Source: Aureimonas ureilytica (GTDB lineage: Bacteria > Pseudomonadota > Alphaproteobacteria > Rhizobiales > Rhizobiaceae). Taken from it: DNA of 64,000 bases. The stretch spans positions 62,001-126,000 of the forward strand of contig NZ_LDQA01000001.1 in the NCBI RefSeq assembly GCF_001475935.1. The letters run 5' to 3'. The position numbers and the translations under genes are program-made. Positions 8,801 through 15,680 of the stretch are shown one piece after another (the stretch's first letter is position 1; each line of letters opens with the position of its first letter). The notes below the pieces were generated by a model that did no database searches, was not told the DNA's origin, and was given only the letters and a program-made list of their open reading frames with translations.

Positions 8801-9320
8801 GACCTACGCGGAAGTCGTCGCTGGCGTCCGCAAGGGGCAGACGGCGGGTCGCCTGGCCGGAACGGTGACATCGAGGCAGGAGCGCAAGACGCGCACCGGC
8901 GGCAAGATCGGTATCGTCCAGTTGTCCGACCCGACGGGGCAATATGAGATCGTGCTCTTCACCGAAACGCTCATCACCTTCCGCGACAAGCTGGAGCCGG
9001 GCGCTTCGGTGATTGTCACGGTCTCGGCAGAAGATCGGCCGGAAGGTATCTCGCTGCGCGCGTCCGGTGTCCAGTCGCTGGAAGCCGAGGCGGAGAAGAT
9101 GCAAAAAGCGCTGCGCATCTTCATGCGCGACGCCAAGCCGTTTTCGCTGTTCCAGAGTCAATTGCGCCAAGGCGGAGACAGCGACATCTCGCTGATCCTG
9201 TTGCGCGACGATGGCGAGCGCGAGGTGGAGATCACCCTGCCGGGCAAGTTCCGCGTTTCGCCGCAGATGGCAAGTGTGATCAAGGCGGCGCCCGGCGTCC
9301 TCGACGTCGAGCTGGCGTAA
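5850..9320 (+). CDS. dnaE: DNA polymerase III subunit alpha
   Basis: Replicative polymerase catalytic subunit. From ATG 5850 it has 1156 residues, the normal DnaE1 length. The N-terminal PHP domain starts at FIHLRVHSAFSLLEGAL. The polymerase core contains GPGRGSGAGSLVAYSL and the catalytic aspartates of PDFDIDFCQDRR, then the fingers region with YGFNKSHAAAYALVSYHTAY. A helix-hairpin-helix segment follows, and near the C-terminus an OB-fold around GRLAGTVTSRQERKTRTGGK. The frame is open upstream to ATG 5724, adding 42 acidic residues with coding-like base use. Family alignment favours 5850, but 5724 cannot be excluded. The length and the lolCD neighbourhood favour the housekeeping form over the mutagenic DnaE2. 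Confidence 0.95.
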   Translation: MAEEKGGAATPLRFIHLRVHSAFSLLEGALRVDQIVKFAKSDGAPAIGIADTGNLFGALEFSEKAAKSGIQPIIGCQIEVDFRDVEGNPRDRSGFGSTGSIVLIAATERGYENVVELVSRSYLEHDGNTRPHVLAEWLAEHSDGVIALTGGPLGPIGAAIASGQSTVARARLEMLASAFGDRLYVELQRHEGRARRTEPETCALAYELNLPLVATNEPFFFCNEDFDAHDALIAVASNRLVSHEDRRRLTRDHCLKSQEQMALLFADLPEAIENTVEIARRCSYRVRTRKPILPRFAGAGADASEAELAEAAELRAQAEAGLEARLAAHGPAPGQTVETYRERLEFELSVIERMKFPGYFLIVSDFIKWAKAQGIPVGPGRGSGAGSLVAYSLTITDLDPLRFALLFERFLNPDRVSMPDFDIDFCQDRREEVIRYVQQKYGREQVAQIITFGSMQARAVLRDVGRVLEMSYGHVDKLCKLVPQNPANPVTLAQALEDEPRLQEERRKEEVVDRLLSIALKLEGLYRHASTHAAGIVIGDRPLSKLVPMYRDPRSDMPVTQFNMKWVEQAGLVKFDFLGLKTLTTLKTAVDLIARRGERIDLGAVPLEDKPTYELLTRGETVGVFQVESVGMRKALIGMKPDRFEDIVALVALYRPGPMENIPVYNARKHKEEEVEIIHPKIEPILRETQGVIIYQEQVMQIAQVLSGYTLGEADLLRRAMGKKIRAEMDIQRVRFVDGCVKNGIPKAQANTIFDLLAKFADYGFNKSHAAAYALVSYHTAYLKANYPVEFLAASMTLDMGNTDKLNDFRLDAKRLGIPVVPPSVQLSHRPFEVRDGKIIYALAAIKGVGEQAVDHIVEKREEGGTFKSLEDFCARIDPKIVNKRTLEHLIAAGALDCFGIDRARLCGNLEKLSAYAALAQAGRTSGQHDMFGGGGEPEPLRLDEVSGWSTAEKLLREFQSIGFYLSAHPLDEYKDAMKRLKVQTYAEVVAGVRKGQTAGRLAGTVTSRQERKTRTGGKIGIVQLSDPTGQYEIVLFTETLITFRDKLEPGASVIVTVSAEDRPEGISLRASGVQSLEAEAEKMQKALRIFMRDAKPFSLFQSQLRQGGDSDISLILLRDDGEREVEITLPGKFRVSPQMASVIKAAPGVLDVELA

Positions 9321-9377
9321 GGCGGGAGCGCCGTTCTGAGCCGTTACCAACGTGGCACCGGATCGGCCGGATAGAAT

Positions 9378-10022
9378 TCAGCCTGCCAGAAGGCGCTGGA
9401 TCAGCCCTGCGGCCTCTGACCAGTTGTCGGCCCTCGCGGTTCCCTTCGGCATTGATGGAAGGTGAGCGCGGAACTCACGGTTCGCCATGAGATGGACGAG
9501 ATGAATATCCGGCGCGCTGCGCCGGGCTCCCTCCAGATTGGGCGGGAGATCATCCACAAACACGATCGGCCCCTTCCAGCGCTGGCGCATTTCGGCGAGA
9601 AGGCCACCTTTGGATCGCTCGGTGGCTATCATCGGATCGGTCAGCCCATGCTGGTCGAGGAGGGTACGGCGCTGCGCGTAATAGTGCGGCGTCATCGCCG
9701 TCAGGAACACGATGTCGGCGCTTTCGCGAAGCTCACTTAGCGCTTCGGCGACACCCGCCACCGGCCGCTGCCGCTCGACCTGCTCTGTGTAGAGAAGGTC
9801 GGTGATGCGATCGAGCTCATGACCGGAGACGGCCGCGCCCGTCGAAAGCGATCGAACATTGCCGGTCAGCCGAAAGCTTTCGAAATGCAGTTGCGCGCCA
9901 TGCTCGGCCAAGAGTTCGCAGAAGGGCGCGATGAAATGCAGCACGACCTCATCGACATCCAGGACGAGCAAGGCGTCATGGCGCTTGGGCAGCGCATCGA
10001 TCGAAGGGCCGATCGTCGTCAT
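9378..10022 (-). CDS. HAD-superfamily hydrolase-like protein
   Basis: 214 residues. The first HAD motif is LLVLDVDEVVLHF, with the nucleophile and acid/base aspartates in D-x-D-x-V form. Motif II is probably IVFLTAMT, and motif IV is IVFVDDLPPNLEGA with paired aspartates. A phosphatase of unknown substrate is likely. The start ATG shares one base with the stop of the DUF3572 gene upstream (TGATG), so the two are translationally coupled. The pair is divergent from divK-pleD. The substrate cannot be read from sequence. Confidence 0.75.
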   Translation of the reverse strand: MTTIGPSIDALPKRHDALLVLDVDEVVLHFIAPFCELLAEHGAQLHFESFRLTGNVRSLSTGAAVSGHELDRITDLLYTEQVERQRPVAGVAEALSELRESADIVFLTAMTPHYYAQRRTLLDQHGLTDPMIATERSKGGLLAEMRQRWKGPIVFVDDLPPNLEGARRSAPDIHLVHLMANREFRAHLPSMPKGTARADNWSEAAGLIQRLLAG

Positions 10023-10333
10023 CAGGAGTAGGACTCCGCGTAGGGAAGCGCCAGGACACGGCGCGCGGCCGAGATCCGCACGGCTGGGATGTCGAGATGG
10101 GCGGCGAGGTCCGTAACGAGTTTTTCGTCTGAAAGAACGAAATCCAGAACGCCCGCAAGAAACGCCGGCTCGCCCGCCGCTTGCCGAAGATTCTCGAGTT
10201 CGAGCCCGGTGAGGCGCAGAAACCGATTGAACAGAAGTCGATCGGTTGAGATGAAGGTCAGGGCTTCGATCGCGAGACCGGCCGCCGTCTGTTCCAGATC
10301 GTCGCTTCCGCTGCGGTAGGTCTTGTTAATCAT
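10022..10333 (-). CDS. DUF3572 domain-containing protein
   Basis: 103 residues, mostly helical, no membrane segment. The segment AAGLAIEALTFISTDRLLFNRFLRLTG and the later EPAFLAGVLDFVLSDE match the DUF3572 family as I recall it from Rhizobiales, where it sits divergently from divK. The start ATG is preceded by AAAGGA on the minus strand. Function unknown; coupling to the HAD-like protein and shared intergenic control with divK are the only clues. Confidence 0.8.
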   Translation of the reverse strand: MINKTYRSGSDDLEQTAAGLAIEALTFISTDRLLFNRFLRLTGLELENLRQAAGEPAFLAGVLDFVLSDEKLVTDLAAHLDIPAVRISAARRVLALPYAESYS

Positions 10334-10451
10334 AACTGATTCCTTTCGCGGTCGAAGGACCGAATTGCCGAATTGTTAAATCAAATTACCCTAGCTTTGC
10401 CTATTGAAGGTCGGGAAACCGGACGAGTCACGTTCGGAAGAGGGTATTCGT

Positions 10452-10823
10452 ATGACCAAGACCGTCATGATCGTCGAAGACAACGAGCTGAATATGAAGC
10501 TCTTTCGCGATCTGATCGAGGCTCACGGTTACCGCACGGTCCAAACCCGTTCGGGTTTGACGGCTGTCGATCTGGCGCGCGAGCATCGTCCCGACCTGAT
10601 TCTGATGGATATCCAACTGCCTGAGGTCTCCGGGCTGGATGTCACGCGAGATTTGAAGGCCGATCCTGAACTGCGCTCGATTCCCGTTATTGCCGTCACG
10701 GCCTTCGCGATGAAGGGCGATGAAGAGCGCATTCGGAAGGGCGGTTGCGAAGCTTATATCTCCAAGCCCATCTCGGTTCTGAAATTCATCGAGACCATCA
10801 AGTCCTTCCTTGGCGATGCTTGA
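10452..10823 (+). CDS. divK: Single-domain response regulator DivK
   Basis: Cell-cycle response regulator that, in Caulobacter and Rhizobiales, is phosphorylated by DivJ/PleC-type kinases and acts through DivL-CckA on CtrA. 123 residues consisting only of a receiver domain. The acidic pocket is VED (residues 8-10), the phospho-acceptor is Asp53 in LMDIQLP, and the conserved switch residues lie in VTAFAMK and YISKPIS. ATG 10452 is preceded by GGAAGAGGG about seven bases upstream; an upstream in-frame extension to 10404 is not used. Three bases separate its stop from pleD, so they form an operon. Confidence 0.94.
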   Translation: MTKTVMIVEDNELNMKLFRDLIEAHGYRTVQTRSGLTAVDLAREHRPDLILMDIQLPEVSGLDVTRDLKADPELRSIPVIAVTAFAMKGDEERIRKGGCEAYISKPISVLKFIETIKSFLGDA

Positions 10824-10826
10824 CGC

Positions 10827-12197
10827 ATGTCCGCCCGGATTCTGATCGTCGATGATATGCCCGTCAATTTGCGCCTGATGCAGGCGCAGTTGGCGGAAGA
10901 ATATTACGACGTTCTCCTCGCGACGTCCGGGCAGGAGGCGCTGGATATATGCGGCCGCGAGATGATCGATCTCGTTCTGCTCGACGTGATGATGCCGGGC
11001 ATGGATGGTTTCGAAGTTTGTCGGCGGCTCAAAAGCGATCCGCGCACCATGCATCTGCCTGTCGTGCTCGTGACGGCGCTGGACCAGCAGCAGGACCGTG
11101 TCCGAGGGCTGGAAGCTGGCGCCGACGATTTTCTGACCAAGCCGGTGCGCGGCCTGCCGCTTTTCTCCCGAATCAGAAGTCTCACCCGTCTCAAGATGTT
11201 GACGGACGAGCTGCGGATGCGTGCCGAGACGAGCACGAAGCTGACGGCGGCGCTCCAGCCCCCTCCCCCTCTCGATTCGGGGCTCAAGGGTCGGGTCTAC
11301 GCCATTCTGGATGCGTCGGATCAGTCGCAGCGGCTGGCCCGCCTGATCGGCACCGAGCATAATTTGATCGCGATGAGCGAGCCGGACGCGGCGGTACAGA
11401 CCACAGAGACGGTGGATCTTTTTATCATCGACCTGCGCTCGACCGGGTTCGACCCTCTGCGCCTGTGTTCGCGGCTGCGCTCTCAGGAAGCGACGCGGCA
11501 AATCCCCATTCTGTTGTTGGCCGCTCCGGAAGATGAGGCGCGGGTGGGGCGTGGTTTGGAACTTGGCGCCAATGACTACTGCCAGACGCCGCTCGACAAG
11601 AACGAGCTTCTGGCCCGTATTCGCACGCAGGTGCGTCGCCGGCGCTATGATGAAGGTCTGCGCCGCAGCTTTCAATCAACGCTCGAACTCGCGATCACCG
11701 ACCCTTTGACGGGCTTGCACAACAGGCGCTTCTTCGACACCCATCTCAGGCCATTGATCGATCAATCCCGCCAGAGCGGACGGCCGCTCTGCGTCATGAT
11801 GCTCGACATCGACCACTTCAAACACATCAATGACGCGTTCGGCCACGATGCCGGTGACGAGGTGCTGCGGCAGTTCGCCCATCACATCCTCGCCAATTCT
11901 CGGGGAAGCGACTTGGCCGCGCGGATGGGGGGCGAGGAGTTTGCGCTCCTCATGCCCGATCTTAGCGAGGATGAGGCGTTGCAGGCTGCCGACCGTCTGC
12001 GTGAGGTCATTGCGGCGAGCCCCTTTGGTGCGGGAGACAAGGAGCTCCCCGTGACGGCAAGTTTTGGGCTGGCCATGTGGGCGGGGGAAGAGCCGCGCGA
12101 GTTTCTCAAGCGGGCTGATCTGGCCCTTTACCAAGCCAAGCGGGAAGGCCGCAATCGCGTGGTCCGGTCCACGCTTACAAGTATGGTCCAGCTTTAA
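10827..12197 (+). CDS. pleD: PleD diguanylate cyclase response regulator
   Basis: Makes cyclic di-GMP during cell differentiation. 456 residues with the diagnostic REC-REC-GGDEF layout. REC1 (about 1-120) has Asp53 in LLDVMMPGMD and the lysine in FLTKPVRG. REC2 (about 150-275) is degenerate, as expected of the PleD dimerisation adaptor. The GGDEF domain (about 285-450) has the active-site GGEEF and the upstream RGSD, a plausible RxxD inhibitory site for product feedback. Lies three bases after divK in the same transcript. Confidence 0.95.
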   Translation: MSARILIVDDMPVNLRLMQAQLAEEYYDVLLATSGQEALDICGREMIDLVLLDVMMPGMDGFEVCRRLKSDPRTMHLPVVLVTALDQQQDRVRGLEAGADDFLTKPVRGLPLFSRIRSLTRLKMLTDELRMRAETSTKLTAALQPPPPLDSGLKGRVYAILDASDQSQRLARLIGTEHNLIAMSEPDAAVQTTETVDLFIIDLRSTGFDPLRLCSRLRSQEATRQIPILLLAAPEDEARVGRGLELGANDYCQTPLDKNELLARIRTQVRRRRYDEGLRRSFQSTLELAITDPLTGLHNRRFFDTHLRPLIDQSRQSGRPLCVMMLDIDHFKHINDAFGHDAGDEVLRQFAHHILANSRGSDLAARMGGEEFALLMPDLSEDEALQAADRLREVIAASPFGAGDKELPVTASFGLAMWAGEEPREFLKRADLALYQAKREGRNRVVRSTLTSMVQL

Positions 12198-12573
12198 CCA
12201 TTCCTGAATAGATCAAGATCAATTTTCAGCTTCTGGATTGATTCCCTGCCGATTCTCGGCAAGTCTACGAAGCAGGGCGATATCAATAGACAGGCGAAAG
12301 CCTGATCTCTGGTTCCCCCATGGAATGCTCAGGTCCGCCGCATCTCCTGGGTCCCGTGGGGCGGTCGGTCGGCAGCTGGTCATATGCGGTATCCTCGTGC
12401 CGCGATCGGCAGTCGGCCGACCACTTTCGAGCCGCGCGCGCGTCCCATCCCCAACCCCTAATTGGAACGACTGCGACGCAAGCGTATCATGCGGTGTGTC
12501 GTCGTGCTGCAAGGCACAAACGAAAACGCCGCCCCGAAAGGGAGCGGCGCATCGTCAGTCTATGAGACAGATC
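12198..12573. other. Intergenic region between pleD and rpmG
   Basis: 376 bases between two convergent genes. The only element I can support is the rpmG terminator near its right end. Short open frames exist on both strands, but none has a good ribosome-binding site or a recognisable product. No tRNA-like fold was noticed. Confidence 0.6.
12523..12550 (-). terminator. Rho-independent terminator of rpmG
   Basis: Read on the minus strand, a GC-rich stem (CGCCGCTCCC paired with CGGGGCGGCG around a short loop, with one wobble) is followed by GTTTTC. It lies 24 bases past the rpmG stop. Confidence 0.75.
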
Positions 12574-12741
12574 TTACTTGATCTTGGTCTCGCGGAACTC
12601 GACATGCTTGCGAGCAACCGGATCGTACTTCGTCTTGACCATCTTGTCGGTCATCGTACGGCTGTTCTTCGTCGTGACGTAGAAGAAGCCCGTGTCAGCC
12701 GTGCTGAGCAGCTTGATCTTGATCGTTGTAGCCTTGGCCAT
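12574..12741 (-). CDS. rpmG: 50S ribosomal protein L33
   Basis: Large-subunit ribosomal protein of 55 residues. [20 protein letters not shown] and the C-terminal [18 protein letters not shown] are typical of alphaproteobacterial L33. It lacks the zinc-binding cysteines of the other L33 type, so it is the zinc-independent form. A much longer in-frame extension upstream is not part of the gene. Followed by a terminator. The DUF983 and rnr genes lie upstream on the same strand after a 211-base gap, so rpmG probably has its own promoter. Confidence 0.95.
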   Translation of the reverse strand: MAKATTIKIKLLSTADTGFFYVTTKNSRTMTDKMVKTKYDPVARKHVEFRETKIK

Positions 12742-12952
12742 TGTGCGTCCATCCTGGCGTATCGTGGCCCTGCGTCTGACGGCGGGCCGGGCAGGCGTCG
12801 CACGGGGCATGCAGGACATGAGAGATTGTGTCTGGTCCATACCGCCGAAGCGGACAGAACCGAACGGAAGCGTGAAACCACGTTTCCTTATCGTCGCGGA
12901 CACTACGCATGGGAGCGGCGAAGTCAAGATGCAGGCCTCGTGGGCCGAGCTT

Positions 12953-13396
12953 TCAGGCGTCGCTTTCCTCCGATCGGCCTCCGAAACCATGCATTCGCAT
13001 GGCCCATTGCAGACCGATCGTCGCGCCTTTTAACGGGCGCAGGAGCACCAGCGACAAGGCGATCGTTACGGGAATCCAGATCGCCAGATGCGCCCAGAGC
13101 GGCAGGTCGCTCACCTGTTCCACGCCCATGAAAAGGGCGACCACGAGATGGCCGACGATGAAGATCGTGAGATACGGCGGCAGATCGTCGGCACGGTGAT
13201 GATGGAACACCTCGCCGCAGGCCTCACACTTGTCCACGCTTTTCAGGAAGCCGTGGAAGAGCGGCCCGCGTCCGCAGCGAGGGCAGCGCATCAGGAAGCC
13301 ACGCGCCATGGCTTGGAGCGTATCCCGCGGCTCGCCCAGATCTGCGACAGCCTCAGCGAGATGAGGATCGTCCGCTGGATGATCCGAAACGTTCAT
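12953..13396 (-). CDS. DUF983 domain-containing membrane protein
   Basis: 147 residues. Two CxxC pairs (Cys38/41 in [11 protein letters not shown] and Cys57/60 in KCEACGEVF) look like a zinc ribbon. Two membrane helices follow, around [17 protein letters not shown] and [16 protein letters not shown]. This is the DUF983 family; its function is not known to me. The start codon overlaps the rnr stop (ATGA), so it is translated with RNase R. Confidence 0.85.
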   Translation of the reverse strand: MNVSDHPADDPHLAEAVADLGEPRDTLQAMARGFLMRCPRCGRGPLFHGFLKSVDKCEACGEVFHHHRADDLPPYLTIFIVGHLVVALFMGVEQVSDLPLWAHLAIWIPVTIALSLVLLRPLKGATIGLQWAMRMHGFGGRSEESDA

Positions 13397-15672
13397 CGCT
13401 TCTTCCTCCCGCCCTTGCCGGCGATCTTGGGCTGGCGGCCGGGCCTGTGCAAGCGATGAGAACGTCGGGCTGCTTTGTGGAAGGAGCCGGTCGTCGCTGG
13501 CAAGTCGCGGGCTTCGGACAGCATTTCGAAGCGCATGGAGCCTGCCAGGGGAATCGCCTCGACCAGTTTGACCTCGACCGTATCGCCCAGCCGGAAGCCG
13601 CGCTTGGTGCGTTCCCCGATCAGGGCATGTCCCACTTCGTCATAGTGGTAATAGTCGGTGCCGAGCGTCGAGATTGGAATGAAGCCGTCCGCGCCGAAGG
13701 TCGGCAACTGGACGAAAAGCCCCGACTTCGTGACACCCTGAATCTTGCCCGTGAACTGGTCGCCCAGCCGCTCGGCCAGATGATGCGCGATCAGACGGTC
13801 GATCGTGTCGCGCTCGGCGGCCATGGCCCGGCGCTCGGCCTGGCTGATGGCTTCGGCCGTTTCCTCCAGATGCTCTTCGTCCTCCTTGGACAGGCCGCCG
13901 TCTCCGAGGCCCAAGGCTTTCACCAGAGCGCGGTGCACGATCAGATCGGCGTAGCGTCGGATCGGCGAAGTGAAATGCGCGTAGCGCGCGAGGTTCAGCC
14001 CGAAATGCCCGAGATTGTCTTGCGCGTAGACGGCTTGGCTTTGTGAACGGAGGATCACCTCGTTCACAAGGCTCTCGTGCTCGGTCTCTTTCACGGCATG
14101 GAGAATGCCGTTGAAATGCGAGGGCCGCAGCGCGCCGGCCTTGGCCAAAGGCAGGTCCAGCGTCCGAAGGAAGTCCCGAAGCGTTTCCAGACGGGCGAGG
14201 GAGGGCGAGTCGTGCACGCGGTAGATCAACGCCTGTTTGCGTTGCTCCAGCACTTCGGCAGCCGCGACATTGGCCTGGATCATGAACTCTTCGATGAGCT
14301 TATGCGCATCGAGCCGCTCCGGTAGAATGACCCGATCAACCCGCCCGGCCGCGTTCAAAAGGATTTTGCGCTCCGGCAGGTCGAGGTCGAGCGGGCCACG
14401 CTGGTTTCGAGCCCGCTTCAAAGCCGCGTAGGCTGACCAGAGTGGGCGAAGAACAGTCTCGACAATGGTGGGGTCGACGAGATCCGGCGCTCCATCGATC
14501 GCCCCTTGAGCATCCTGATAGGCGATCTTGGCATGGCTTCGCATCATGATGCGGTGGAAGCGATGATCGCGCTTATGCCCGTCGCGATCGAAGATCATGC
14601 GGACGGCGAGGGCAGGGCGATCCACGCCGTCGCGCAGCGAGCAGAGATCGTTGGAGATTCGCTCCGGCAGCATCGGAACCACTCGGTCTGGAAAGTAGAC
14701 CGAGTTGCCGCGCAGCTTGGCTTCGGCGTCGAGCTTGGAGCCGGGTCGGATATACCAGGAGACATCGGCGATCGCGACGGTCACGACGAAGCCGCCGGGA
14801 TTGGACGGGTCGGTATCATCAGCCGCATGAACGGCGTCGTCGTGATCCTTCGCGTCCCGCGGATCGATGGTGATGAGCGGCAGCGCGCGCCAATCCTCCC
14901 GATCCTGCATACTGGCCGGTCCGGCCGCTTCGGCTTCCGCCAGCACGGATTTGGGAAACACGTGCGGGATCGAATGCGCGTGAAGCGCGATGGTGGAGAT
15001 CGCCTTCTCCGTATGGAGGGAGCCGATGACCTCGGCAACGGAGCCGAGCGGCAGGCCCGATTTGACACGCGACGAGGGCTCCACCTCGACCAGATCGCCG
15101 TCCTTGGCGCCGCGCGTTTCTCCAGCCCCGATCAGATACTCGCTCTGCCGCCGCTCCACGGGCTCGACGCGGCCACCGCCGCCCGGCGCCGCGCGGAAGA
15201 CGCCGAGCGCACGAGCGGTCTTTCGCTCCAAGAGCCGAATGACATGAGCGAGCGGACCGTCCGGCGCCTCGAAGTCGAGCTGCGCGAGGACGCGATCCCC
15301 GACGCCCGCAATGGCGGCTTGGTCGCGCTTCTGACGAATGGCGAAGCGAGGGCGCGGGCCGAGATCGTTCTCGTCCCATCCGACGGGATCGGCCAAGAGA
15401 CCGCCTTCATCGTCCCGGTCTCGGATTTCCAGAACCGTCATGGACGGGAGGGCACCTGGCTGGGTGAACTGCTTGCGCGTTCCCGCCAGAAGACCTTCCG
15501 ACTGAAGATCGGCGATGATGTCCTTCAACGTCACCCGCGCCGCGCCCTTGACCCCGAAGGCCTTGGCAAGATCGCGTTTCGTCGCCCGCTGCGGATTGTC
15601 CGCGATGAAACGCAGAACGGCTTCCCGGCTCAGCGAGCGCTCGTCGGTGGTCGGGATCGCTCGCTTGGCCAT
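13393..15672 (-). CDS. rnr: Ribonuclease R
   Basis: Processive 3'-5' exoribonuclease able to degrade structured RNA. 759 residues. N-terminal winged-helix/cold-shock region (about 1-200), then the RNB catalytic domain with metal-binding aspartates in IDPRDAKDHDDAVHA and the family motif FTSPIRRYADLIVHRAL. A C-terminal S1 domain begins near GDQFTGKIQGVTKSGLFVQL, and a basic tail is rich in His, Arg and Lys. AAGGAG lies just upstream of ATG 15672. Its stop overlaps the DUF983 start, and topA ends nine bases upstream of its start, giving a topA-rnr-DUF983 transcription unit. Confidence 0.95.
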   Translation of the reverse strand: MAKRAIPTTDERSLSREAVLRFIADNPQRATKRDLAKAFGVKGAARVTLKDIIADLQSEGLLAGTRKQFTQPGALPSMTVLEIRDRDDEGGLLADPVGWDENDLGPRPRFAIRQKRDQAAIAGVGDRVLAQLDFEAPDGPLAHVIRLLERKTARALGVFRAAPGGGGRVEPVERRQSEYLIGAGETRGAKDGDLVEVEPSSRVKSGLPLGSVAEVIGSLHTEKAISTIALHAHSIPHVFPKSVLAEAEAAGPASMQDREDWRALPLITIDPRDAKDHDDAVHAADDTDPSNPGGFVVTVAIADVSWYIRPGSKLDAEAKLRGNSVYFPDRVVPMLPERISNDLCSLRDGVDRPALAVRMIFDRDGHKRDHRFHRIMMRSHAKIAYQDAQGAIDGAPDLVDPTIVETVLRPLWSAYAALKRARNQRGPLDLDLPERKILLNAAGRVDRVILPERLDAHKLIEEFMIQANVAAAEVLEQRKQALIYRVHDSPSLARLETLRDFLRTLDLPLAKAGALRPSHFNGILHAVKETEHESLVNEVILRSQSQAVYAQDNLGHFGLNLARYAHFTSPIRRYADLIVHRALVKALGLGDGGLSKEDEEHLEETAEAISQAERRAMAAERDTIDRLIAHHLAERLGDQFTGKIQGVTKSGLFVQLPTFGADGFIPISTLGTDYYHYDEVGHALIGERTKRGFRLGDTVEVKLVEAIPLAGSMRFEMLSEARDLPATTGSFHKAARRSHRLHRPGRQPKIAGKGGRKKR

Positions 15673-15680
15673 GGAACTCC

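Noticed and set aside
10376-10390. CtrA-like site TTAA-N6-TTACC upstream of divK
   Set aside because: Spacing is 6 instead of 7 and the second half is imperfect; too weak to call, although CtrA control of divK is known in relatives.
12219-12512. 97-codon minus-strand open frame between pleD and rpmG
   Set aside because: No ribosome-binding site, no recognisable product and lies beyond the rpmG terminator; probably chance.
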